From: a virus
Strand: one strand, 5' to 3'
Virus record (IMG/VR): IMGVR_UViG_3300034019_000257
Coordinates: 1 to 31,899 of that record
DNA length: 31,899 nucleotides
Shown here: positions 21,294-27,583 of the stretch, one piece after another
How positions within the stretch are numbered: the first letter of the stretch is position 1
Layout: every line of letters begins with the position of its first letter
Program-made: the position numbers and the translations under genes
The notes under the pieces: model-generated
Databases searched by the model: none
Told to the model about the DNA's origin: nothing
Seen by the model: only the letters and a program-made list of their open reading frames with translations

Positions 21294-21432
21294 GTTTTGC
21301 TTTTCCTGCCAGCGCAATAGGAACAAGGAAAACGGGAGTTATATAATCAGGAAGGGGAACAAGCAATGGAAATGCATGGACTGTCAACAGAAGCGTTGGT
21401 TTTGTACGCCTTCATCGCCTTCGCAATCGTAG
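21259..21432 (+). CDS. Zinc-ribbon protein
   Basis: 57 aa from ATG 21259; the frame is open back to a TTG at 21211, so the start is uncertain. FCFSCQRNRN and KWKC-type QWKCMDCQQK supply two CxxC knuckles about 24 residues apart, typical of a small zinc ribbon that binds nucleic acid or RNA polymerase. The end overlaps the next gene by 67 bases out of frame. Confidence 0.5.
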   Translation: MNLKMDNLLKTKFCFSCQRNRNKENGSYIIRKGNKQWKCMDCQQKRWFCTPSSPSQS

Positions 21433-21536
21433 CCTATGTCACAAGAAAACCGACTTGTTGTGACCGTTTTGGACATAACTGTAATCAAGGGCGAAACTGC
21501 CCACTCAGAGGAAAGAGCAATGAAGAACACAACTAG
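21366..21536 (+). CDS. Cys-rich small membrane protein
   Basis: 56 aa, ATG with GGAAGGGG 8 bases upstream. Residues 9-26 form one membrane span (EALVLYAFIAFAIVAYVT) followed by a Cys-rich tail (CCDRFGHNCNQGRNCP) with four Cys and one His that could bind metal. It overlaps both neighbours out of frame. The ribosome site and the ordered Cys pattern support it. Function unknown. Confidence 0.5.
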   Translation: MEMHGLSTEALVLYAFIAFAIVAYVTRKPTCCDRFGHNCNQGRNCPLRGKSNEEHN

Positions 21537-21756
21537 AATCCTAGAAGCTATCAGCGCGGCCACGGAACCCGTAACCCTGAACACCCTGAAAAACGACTTG
21601 GGGATGTCGCCAGGAATAATCTCTGGTTCGCTAGCCAGCTTGATGAAGTCAGGTAGGCTAGAGAGGCAACAACTAACCGCAGAATTTGGGAGAAAAAATA
21701 TCTGGGGATATGTTGCAAAAAACGCACAAAAAGGAGTAGAATCATCGGTGGAGTAG
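21520..21756 (+). CDS. Winged-helix/MarR-like regulator
   Basis: 78 aa from ATG 21520, which has GAGG 8 bases upstream; the open frame extends 28 codons further but without a site. TTRILEAISAATEPVTLNTL, then DLGMSPGIISGSLASLMKSG and RLERQQ, is a classic winged HTH for DNA binding. It is the last gene before the terminator. With the other winged helix at 21084 it makes two candidate early regulators. Confidence 0.6.
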   Translation: MKNTTRILEAISAATEPVTLNTLKNDLGMSPGIISGSLASLMKSGRLERQQLTAEFGRKNIWGYVAKNAQKGVESSVE

Positions 21757-21792
21757 TGCGCCTCCTCCTCAGCATTGCTCCTTCAAGCCCTC

Positions 21793-21829
21793 AAACCCCC
21801 TCGGCCAAAAGTCGGGGGGGTTTTCTTTT
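21793..21829 (+). terminator. Strong intrinsic terminator ending the rightward early operon
   Basis: Arms 21793-21803 and 21813-21823 pair over 11 bp (AAACCCCCTCG with CGGGGGGGTTT, one U-G), with a loop of GCCAAAAGT, followed by TTTTCTTTT. It lies 37 bases after the last early gene and before the small basic protein gene. Transcription into the late genes would need antitermination or a new promoter. Confidence 0.85.
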
Positions 21830-21842
21830 ACGGAGAAATACC

Positions 21843-21923
21843 ATGTACGGCAAAAAACCAATGAAGCCCATGAAGAAGCCAATGAAGCCCGCCAAACCGG
21901 GCAAGTACGCTCCCAAGAAATGA
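21843..21923 (+). CDS. 26-residue Lys/Pro-rich basic protein
   Basis: 26 aa, ATG with GGAG 8 bases upstream. Sequence MYGKKPMKPMKKPMKPAKPG then KYAPKK: a repeat of MKP/KKP units, ten Lys. The stop overlaps the next ATG (ATGA). Such peptides are common near head genes of environmental phages; a DNA-compacting or RNA-binding role is possible but unproven. Confidence 0.55.
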   Translation: MYGKKPMKPMKKPMKPAKPGKYAPKK

Positions 21924-22258
21924 AAGGGCCAACAATAATGATTGGGCTACTTGGGAAACCAAGGGAGTCCAAGGAGATGGAAGGCGGCCTCCTCGACGAG
22001 GAAGGCTCCTGTCCGCTTGCCACCCAAGACGAGATAGTCAACCGTGGCAGCAAGCAAAAAGCCATACTGACCGCCAAATACGGCCCCAGCGAGGGCGAGT
22101 CCAAGTGCGGCAACTGTGAGTATGGTATGAAGTTGAAGGGCTGTGGGCTGGGCAAGAACGAGGTGTTCTGCGATGTCTACGAGTTCAAGTGCAGCGCGGA
22201 CAATGTCTGCGACGCTTGGGAAAGCATGGAAGAAGAATCCGAAGAAGAATCGGATTAA
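21920..22258 (+). CDS. Cys-rich protein, possible metal or Fe-S binder
   Basis: 112 aa, coupled to the upstream peptide (ATGA). The N-terminal 70 residues are mixed; residues 82-100 have CGNCEYGMKLKGCG, then VFCDVYEFKCSADNVCDAWE, giving six Cys in a CxxC-x8-C-x8-C-x8-C-x6-C order. The C-terminus is acidic (EEESEEESD). Similar Cys patterns occur in small phage proteins annotated as unknown or HiPIP-like. Metal binding is inference. Confidence 0.5.
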   Translation: MKGPTIMIGLLGKPRESKEMEGGLLDEEGSCPLATQDEIVNRGSKQKAILTAKYGPSEGESKCGNCEYGMKLKGCGLGKNEVFCDVYEFKCSADNVCDAWESMEEESEEESD

Positions 22259-22301
22259 AGACTTCTTTAAGTCCCCATCTGGAGATTAAAATAGTCTTTA
22301 C

Positions 22302-23189
22302 ATGAAAACTTGGGAAATTAAGGGTGTAAGGAACGAGTCCGACCTGTACGGTTACACCGTGTGGTTGGCCGAACACTTGGGCTTAGAAATCTACCCAAGG
22401 GCTCTTAGGGGCTTCCAACACGGCTGGATATGGTGGAACACGGGCGAGTATTACCGGCAGGGCTTAGACCCGAATATAGACCCCTACTGGGGCGAGTTGG
22501 TACAAGACGAACTCATAGAAGAATACCTGCTAAAAGAGAAGATTTTTGCCAAAGCCTGTGGGTTGCCGTTCCTGAACTACCTAGAATTTAGCGGCACAAA
22601 GGGGTACTTTCCGAGAACCGGCGGGTTGTTATACGTCCCTACCCACTCAAATCCGTGGTACGACGTAAAGAAAGACGTAGTGGAAAGTGCGATAAGGTTT
22701 TCTAAGAAGCACCCAGGCTCGTCAATTATGTTGTCTTGGTCTGACCAAAAACTAGCTCCAGAACTGGCTCCGTACTTCAAAACCGTAGAGATTGGGGCTG
22801 GCGCGTTGGAGATGACAAGTTTTCCAAGGATGTCTAAGATTTTCCAGACCTACGACACCATGCTGACCGACGCTATCGGCAGCCATGTGTTATACGGGAT
22901 TGCTTGCGGAATGAGGGTCGGGATTGATGCCGAACTTTATTATGATTGTTCCGCTACGGAAAGCGCACAAAAAACCATTGACGGCCAGAGGTGGAAAAAA
23001 GAAAAGTTTACAAATAAGTATTCCTCTCTGGAGTACCTAGACAAAAGGTTTCCTGGCCTAGTAATTGACGGAAACCAACCTGATTATTGTGTAATGCCAG
23101 ACTTTCCTGTGGTGGAGCCTAAAGAAATAGCGGCATTGCTAGGCTGGCCGATTACCTACGAATGTGAACTAGCAAAACGGGAGAACTAA
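22302..23189 (+). CDS. Glycosyltransferase-like protein (GT-B type, tentative)
   Basis: 295 aa. No strong family match. GGLLYVPTHSNPWYD and later MLTDAIGSHVLYGIACGMRV resemble the donor-site half of GT-B transferases such as capsule-type enzymes, where a Gly-rich helix and a conserved acidic residue hold the nucleotide sugar. The N-terminus is rich in Trp and Tyr (GFQHGWIWWNTGEYY). Neighbouring methyltransferase genes suggest a set acting on sugars. Other enzyme types are possible. Confidence 0.4.
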   Translation: MKTWEIKGVRNESDLYGYTVWLAEHLGLEIYPRALRGFQHGWIWWNTGEYYRQGLDPNIDPYWGELVQDELIEEYLLKEKIFAKACGLPFLNYLEFSGTKGYFPRTGGLLYVPTHSNPWYDVKKDVVESAIRFSKKHPGSSIMLSWSDQKLAPELAPYFKTVEIGAGALEMTSFPRMSKIFQTYDTMLTDAIGSHVLYGIACGMRVGIDAELYYDCSATESAQKTIDGQRWKKEKFTNKYSSLEYLDKRFPGLVIDGNQPDYCVMPDFPVVEPKEIAALLGWPITYECELAKREN

Positions 23190-23190
23190 A

Positions 23191-23349
23191 TTGCCTTTTC
23201 GTTCTAAACAACAAGCCAAACTAATGTTCGCCGCAGCCGCGTCCCCAAAGGTCGCCAAGGCTACGGGTGTCCCCCAGAAGGTAGCCAAGAAGATGGTCAA
23301 GGAAGGGCAGTCTAGCCTCAAGAAGCTCCCCGCAAAGGTGAAGAAATGA
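23191..23349 (+). CDS. 52-residue basic protein, TTG start
   Basis: 52 aa from a TTG with GGGAG 7 bases upstream. MPFRSKQQAKLMFAAAASPK, then VAKKMVKEGQSSLKKLPAKV: the MPFxSKxQxxxMFAAA pattern recurs in many small phage proteins of unknown role. Fourteen Lys, no acidic cluster. The stop overlaps the next ATG (ATGA). Confidence 0.6.
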   Translation: MPFRSKQQAKLMFAAAASPKVAKATGVPQKVAKKMVKEGQSSLKKLPAKVKK

Positions 23350-23507
23350 AGAAAGAAGTCTACGAGAAGGCTAGACCCAAGGCTCTGGGTAAACCCAAGG
23401 CACTCAGCCCCAACCAGAAGGCGGCAGCCAAGCGGTTTGCTAAGTCCACGAGGACAAAGTACCCATCCCTGCTTGCTAATATGCGCGGGGCGCAAGCCAA
23501 GAAATGA
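23346..23507 (+). CDS. 53-residue basic protein
   Basis: 53 aa, ATG in ATGA. It reads MKKEVYEKARPKALGKPKAL, then KAAAKRFAKSTRTKYPSLLA. Strongly Lys/Arg/Ala-rich with helix potential. Coupled to both neighbours by 4-base overlaps. No family; nucleic-acid binding is plausible from charge. Confidence 0.55.
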   Translation: MKKEVYEKARPKALGKPKALSPNQKAAAKRFAKSTRTKYPSLLANMRGAQAKK

Positions 23508-23842
23508 AGATAAGGGACGCTGCCAAGCGGTTCGAAGCCTATGACAGAGCAACTACGAAAAAGATGGCCGAACATAATCGGTCTGGTGGAGATGTTCGCG
23601 CACCTGTTAGGTCGCTCAAAGGAGCCTCAACAGGCGACAAGTACGACCGCGCCAAGTTCATCTACCGAAAAGCCGCCCAAGCCCTTACTGCTGGACACCC
23701 TCTCAAAGACAAGAACGGAGAGGCTACGCCAGCCGCGCTCCAATTCAAACGCTGGGCAGCAAAAGTCCCGCAAAACCGCGAAGACCTCCAAGAACTCAAA
23801 GCCCTCGGGACAAGACTCAAAACCCGCTACAAGCCCAAATAA
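23504..23842 (+). CDS. Basic helical hypothetical protein
   Basis: 112 aa, chained to the upstream gene by ATGA and to the downstream one by TAATG, which decides it over a competing frame at 23541-23873. KRFEAYDRATTKKMAEHN, then DKYDRAKFIYRKAAQALTAG and AALQFKRWAAKVPQNREDLQ. Basic and helical, no known domain. It continues the run of small basic proteins. Confidence 0.55.
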   Translation: MKIRDAAKRFEAYDRATTKKMAEHNRSGGDVRAPVRSLKGASTGDKYDRAKFIYRKAAQALTAGHPLKDKNGEATPAALQFKRWAAKVPQNREDLQELKALGTRLKTRYKPK

Positions 23843-24342
23843 TGCACGCAAGCGCACTACAAAGCGCGTCTGAGTTCTACGACAAGTACCCCCTAGAAGC
23901 CGCCTCTGTGGTGGAGATAGGGTCGCAAATCGTCAACGGTTCGATAAAAGACGTGTGCCCCAAGCACTATTCTTATATAGGTCTAGACTACTCCCCCGCA
24001 AATGGCGTGGACATAGTCTTAGAGGACGAGTACAAGTTCCCCCTGCCTGACGGCAGTACGGACATTGTGGTAACAAGTAGTTGCTTTGAACACGCCGAGA
24101 TGTTCTGGCTAACCTTCCTAGAGGGCGTGAGGATTCTCAAACCTAATGGGTTGTTCTACATAAACGCCCCGTCCAGAGGCGAGTACCACGCTTTTCCACA
24201 GGATTGTTGGAGGTTCTACCCAGACGCTGCCAAAGCCCTACTAAAGTGGGCAAAGCTGAACGGTTATAATTGCACGCTTGAATACACAAAATTATTAGAC
24301 AACCATTGGGGGGATTTCATAGTTGTCTACCGTAAAACTTAA
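23842..24342 (+). CDS. SAM-dependent methyltransferase 1 (class I)
   Basis: 166 aa. Motif I as VVEIGSQIVNGSI at 23-35, the acidic strand end as YIGLDYSPANGVDIV, motif IV-like DIVVTSSCFEHAEMFWLTFL, and LKPNGLFYINAPSRGEYHAF, in the usual class I order (Methyltransf_11-like). The FEHxEMFW and PQDCWRFYPDA parts are typical of methyltransferases sitting in glycan clusters. Substrate unknown. Confidence 0.75.
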   Translation: MHASALQSASEFYDKYPLEAASVVEIGSQIVNGSIKDVCPKHYSYIGLDYSPANGVDIVLEDEYKFPLPDGSTDIVVTSSCFEHAEMFWLTFLEGVRILKPNGLFYINAPSRGEYHAFPQDCWRFYPDAAKALLKWAKLNGYNCTLEYTKLLDNHWGDFIVVYRKT

Positions 24343-24853
24343 CCTTGGCTCGGGAAAAGACTGGCGCAAGGACTGCATAAACGCAGACATCCAGCCGGAG
24401 AAGAAACCCGACTGGGTGCTAGACATTACAAAAGTCCCGTGGGGCGAGGTTATAGACACCCGCTTGGGACGGTTCGCAGTAGAGAAGGGAATGGTCACCG
24501 AGATAATCGCCAACGATGTCTTGGAACACATCCCTGACCTTGTGGCCGCTATGAATAACTGCCGAGATTTGCTCAAGCGCGGCGGTCAGATGCACATCCA
24601 TGTGCCCTACGACCTAAGTCTAGGAGCGTGGCAAGACCCGACACACGTTCGGGCGTTCAACGAAAACTCATTCTTATATTACACAGATTGGGCATGGTAT
24701 CTAAACTGGGAGGAGAAGTTCACCTGTACGCAGATGGGCTTTGAACTCTCGGACTTGGGACACGAGATGCGGGAACAAAAGGTTCCCACGGAGACCGTCA
24801 TAAGAACCCCTCGCGCCGTAGATGCCCTGCAAGTCATACTCAGGAAGGATTGA
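24323..24853 (+). CDS. SAM-dependent methyltransferase 2 (class I)
   Basis: 176 aa from a TTG start, overlapping the first methyltransferase by 20 bases. KLNLGSGKDWRKDCINADI is motif I, IIANDVLEHIPDLVAAMNN is the catalytic-side strand, and LLKRGGQMHIHVPYDLSLGA follows. It pairs with the previous gene; the two are different enough not to be a recent duplication. Likely targets are sugars or small molecules. Confidence 0.75.
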   Translation: MSTVKLNLGSGKDWRKDCINADIQPEKKPDWVLDITKVPWGEVIDTRLGRFAVEKGMVTEIIANDVLEHIPDLVAAMNNCRDLLKRGGQMHIHVPYDLSLGAWQDPTHVRAFNENSFLYYTDWAWYLNWEEKFTCTQMGFELSDLGHEMREQKVPTETVIRTPRAVDALQVILRKD

Positions 24854-24854
24854 T

Positions 24855-24923
24855 ATGTTACATACCCTGTGGTCAGACATTAAATTACTCGTCAGCCGTA
24901 TTCTTGCAAAACTAGGACTGTAA
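24855..24923 (+). CDS. 22-residue amphipathic peptide
   Basis: 22 aa, ATG with AGGAAGGA 6 bases upstream. MLHTLWSDIKLLVSRILAKL then GL: an amphipathic helix with Lys/Arg on one face. The stop is followed directly by the GTG of the next gene (TAAGTG). The good ribosome site argues for translation, at least as a leader for the next gene. Function unknown. Confidence 0.4.
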   Translation: MLHTLWSDIKLLVSRILAKLGL

Positions 24924-25985
24924 GTGGCAGAGAACGTATTAGGTACGATATTTAGTCGCGCAGATGCCCTAAAGCGGCAACTGTACGACATGATAAGGAA
25001 CCCTAGCGACTATGCTTCTATGGTTGGCGGGCGCACACAAGAGAACATGGCGGCTGCCCAAGCCCTGCAAAACCAAGCCTTTGCTGACCCCCAGAACCCA
25101 TTACGCATCACAAACCCACAAGCCCTGAACCAGCTTACCCAGATGATTACATCTGGCCCATTAGGTTTTGCTCCGGCAGGAATTACCGCTTTCCACGGCT
25201 CTCCTTATCTCTTCAAGCAGTTTGACCCCATGAAGGTAGGAACTGGCGAGGGAGCGCAGGCTTACGGCGTTGGGGCAGGTTATACGGCAGAGGCTAGGCC
25301 GGTAGCAGAGGAATATATGAGGCAGGTAACGGCTGGGACTCCACAGCCACCAGTAAGGACTTTTAGGGGAGAAGAATTAATTCCGCAAACCCCAGAATAT
25401 ATGGCGGCTCGCTTACTGGATGCAGACAAGATGTCGTTGCCGCAAGCTAGAAAAGAAGTGTCTAGTTGGATTGCGAGCGCAAAACCAGAAATGCAACGAG
25501 AAGTTGCAAATTGGCAAAAAACGCTAGATATATTAAATCAGGCTGAAAAGAAATCAGATTTCAAAAATTTGGGTGATAGAAGTTACCTGTATAAAGGTGA
25601 CATCCCAGACGAAATCCTGCCCAAGTTCTTGGATTGGGATAAGCCGCTAAGTCAGCAGTCAAAGGAAGTTAAAGATTCATTAAATTTTCTTATAAAAGAC
25701 AAAAATAGTCCTATTACAGGGCAAACAGCAAAAGAATTAAGCAATTTAATCAATGACCCCAAAAGCACCGGAGAAAGTATTGTGCAAATGTTTGGGTCAA
25801 ATCAAAAAGAATTGTCTAATATCCTTGAGTCTGCTGGTGTGCGTGGCATCCGTTACCTAGACCAAGGAAGTCGTGGAGAAGGCAAAGGAACCTCTAACTT
25901 TATCCCTTTTCGGGCAGAAGACTACAAGATTCAAGAAATAAATGACACCCCAATAGAAGATTACATTGCTAAAGGATTGTTGTAG
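24924..25985 (+). CDS. ADP-ribosyltransferase-like protein (ART-PolyVal type)
   Basis: 353 aa from GTG. Residues 1-85 are a helical N-terminal part with NPQALNQLTQMITSGPLGFA. The ART core begins TAFHGSPYLFKQFDPMKVGT (His91), continues GEGAQAYGVGAGYTAEARPV (Tyr120), and closes SAGVRGIRYLDQGSRGEGKG then SNFIPFRAEDYKI; SYLYKGDIPDEILPKFLDWD and KPLSQQS are also marks of this group, known from polyvalent toxin proteins of phages and mobile elements. It would transfer ADP-ribose from NAD to a target. It sits just before the terminase genes, so it may be packaged or act early. A lost catalytic residue cannot be excluded by eye. Confidence 0.75.
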   Translation: MAENVLGTIFSRADALKRQLYDMIRNPSDYASMVGGRTQENMAAAQALQNQAFADPQNPLRITNPQALNQLTQMITSGPLGFAPAGITAFHGSPYLFKQFDPMKVGTGEGAQAYGVGAGYTAEARPVAEEYMRQVTAGTPQPPVRTFRGEELIPQTPEYMAARLLDADKMSLPQARKEVSSWIASAKPEMQREVANWQKTLDILNQAEKKSDFKNLGDRSYLYKGDIPDEILPKFLDWDKPLSQQSKEVKDSLNFLIKDKNSPITGQTAKELSNLINDPKSTGESIVQMFGSNQKELSNILESAGVRGIRYLDQGSRGEGKGTSNFIPFRAEDYKIQEINDTPIEDYIAKGLL

Positions 25986-26027
25986 AATAGCAACAACTTA
26001 ACCCGAACAACCACTAAGGATTCGGAC

Positions 26028-26330
26028 ATGGAAATCAGTAAAGTAGGTGAAATTACAGAACGCAAGCTCCCGCCTAACGCTGGCAAGGGAAGGCCACTAG
26101 GAACGCCTAACAAGTCCACAGCGGCGGTCAGAGAGGCCATTGCTAGGATGGCAGAGGACAACGCAGAGAACTTCGCTGAGTGGCTCACAAAGGTCGCAGC
26201 GGAGAGTCCTGAAAAGGCTTGCGACATCTACCTAAAGGCGATTGAGTACCACATCCCCAAACTAGCGAGAACAGAAGTAACAGGCGCAGAGAACGGCCCG
26301 CTGACCATTAAGGTGGTCACGGGAATATGA
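26028..26330 (+). CDS. Terminase small subunit-like protein
   Basis: 100 aa. LPPNAGKGRPLGTPNKSTAA is the basic KGRPxGxxNK stretch found at the N-terminus of many small terminase or packaging DNA-binding proteins, followed by helices (AVREAIARMAEDNAENFAEW). It overlaps the large terminase by 4 bases (ATGA). The position supports DNA recognition for packaging. Sequence similarity in this family is always weak. Confidence 0.65.
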   Translation: MEISKVGEITERKLPPNAGKGRPLGTPNKSTAAVREAIARMAEDNAENFAEWLTKVAAESPEKACDIYLKAIEYHIPKLARTEVTGAENGPLTIKVVTGI

Positions 26331-27583
26331 CCGAAGCAGTAATTGAGACCGGATACAAGCCAAGGGCAGAACAAAGACAGATTCACGATGCCGTGGAGAG
26401 TCACCGCTTCGTTGTGGTCGTGGCTCACCGCCGGATGGGAAAGACGGTTGCAGCGCTTAACCAGCTCATCCACGCCTCCTTGCAATGCGACAAGCCAGAC
26501 CCAAGATTTGCCTACATTGCTCCGACTTACGGACAGGCCAAGCGGGTTGCGTGGGACTACCTATGCAACTTCACGAGACCGCTCAAAGCCGAGGCAAACA
26601 TCTCGGAGTTGCGTGTAGACTTCTACGGCAGGAGAATACAGTTATATGGCTCAGACAACCCCGATTCTTTGCGAGGCCAATACTTCGATGGCGTTATTCT
26701 GGACGAGATTGGTGACCAGAACCCGAAGATATGGAACGAGATTATTCGTCCTGCTCTCGCAGACCGTATGGGTTGGGCGGTATTTTTAGGAACACCAAAG
26801 GGTGCAAACCATTTCAAGGATTTTAGAGACCGAGCAGAGAAAGAGCCAGAGTGGAAGTTATTGGAGTTCAGGGCTTCGCAGACGAACATACTTGCAAAAG
26901 AGGAACTGCTCGCTGCTAAGAAAGAAATGGGCGATGATAAGTATGCCCAAGAGTTCGAGTGTTCCTTTGACAGTCCGGTTGAGGGCGCGTATTACGCTGC
27001 TACGCTTAACGGCTTGCCAAAGGATAGATTCAAGGAATTTGCGCGGGATGATTTATGCAAAACTTACACCGCATGGGACTTGGGCGTTGGTGATTCAACG
27101 GCTATCTGGGTCTGCCAAATTGCGGGGCAAGAGCGTAGGCTACTTGATTTCGTGGAGAACCACGGAGTCGGCTTAGATTGGTATGTGAACTGGATACGCA
27201 ACAATGAATACACAAATGCCGAGCATATTCTTCCCCATGATGTCGAGGTACGCGAGTTGGGGACAGGAAAGAGCCGAAAGGAAGCCCTGCAAAACCTCGG
27301 ACTCAACATTACCGTCTGCCCCAGAGTGTCAGTCGATGATGGGATACAAGCCGTTAGAAGGTTTCTACCTAATTGCTACTTCCATCCACGAGTTAAACAA
27401 GGCACAGATGCACTACGCAACTACCGCCGAGAGTACGATGAGAAGCGTAATGTTTTCTACGACAAGCCCCTGCATGATTGGTCAAGCCACGCTTCGGATG
27501 CCTTTAGGTATCTCGCTGTGGGCTTAAATACGACCTCGACCTGGGCTAAACCGCTTAACGTGAACACGAAATGGATTGTCTAA
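26327..27583 (+). CDS. Terminase large subunit
   Basis: 418 aa. ATPase: Walker A AHRRMGKT at 33-40, Walker B VILDEI at 123-128, and the DSLRGQ loop just before it. Nuclease domain (RNase H fold) from about residue 245: TAWDLGVGDSTAIWVCQ, later HDVEVRELGTGKSRKEAL, and the C-terminal HDWSSHASDAFRYLAVGL. It is the packaging motor that cuts concatemers and pumps DNA into the prohead. Length is usual for short terminases of podoviruses. Confidence 0.92.
   Translation: MTEAVIETGYKPRAEQRQIHDAVESHRFVVVVAHRRMGKTVAALNQLIHASLQCDKPDPRFAYIAPTYGQAKRVAWDYLCNFTRPLKAEANISELRVDFYGRRIQLYGSDNPDSLRGQYFDGVILDEIGDQNPKIWNEIIRPALADRMGWAVFLGTPKGANHFKDFRDRAEKEPEWKLLEFRASQTNILAKEELLAAKKEMGDDKYAQEFECSFDSPVEGAYYAATLNGLPKDRFKEFARDDLCKTYTAWDLGVGDSTAIWVCQIAGQERRLLDFVENHGVGLDWYVNWIRNNEYTNAEHILPHDVEVRELGTGKSRKEALQNLGLNITVCPRVSVDDGIQAVRRFLPNCYFHPRVKQGTDALRNYRREYDEKRNVFYDKPLHDWSSHASDAFRYLAVGLNTTSTWAKPLNVNTKWIV

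Noticed and set aside
23541-23873. 110-codon plus-strand frame overlapping the gene at 23504
   Set aside because: The frame at 23504 is chained by ATGA and TAATG to its neighbours, whereas this one runs 32 bases into the methyltransferase gene and is low-complexity Lys/Ser/Thr sequence in its second half.
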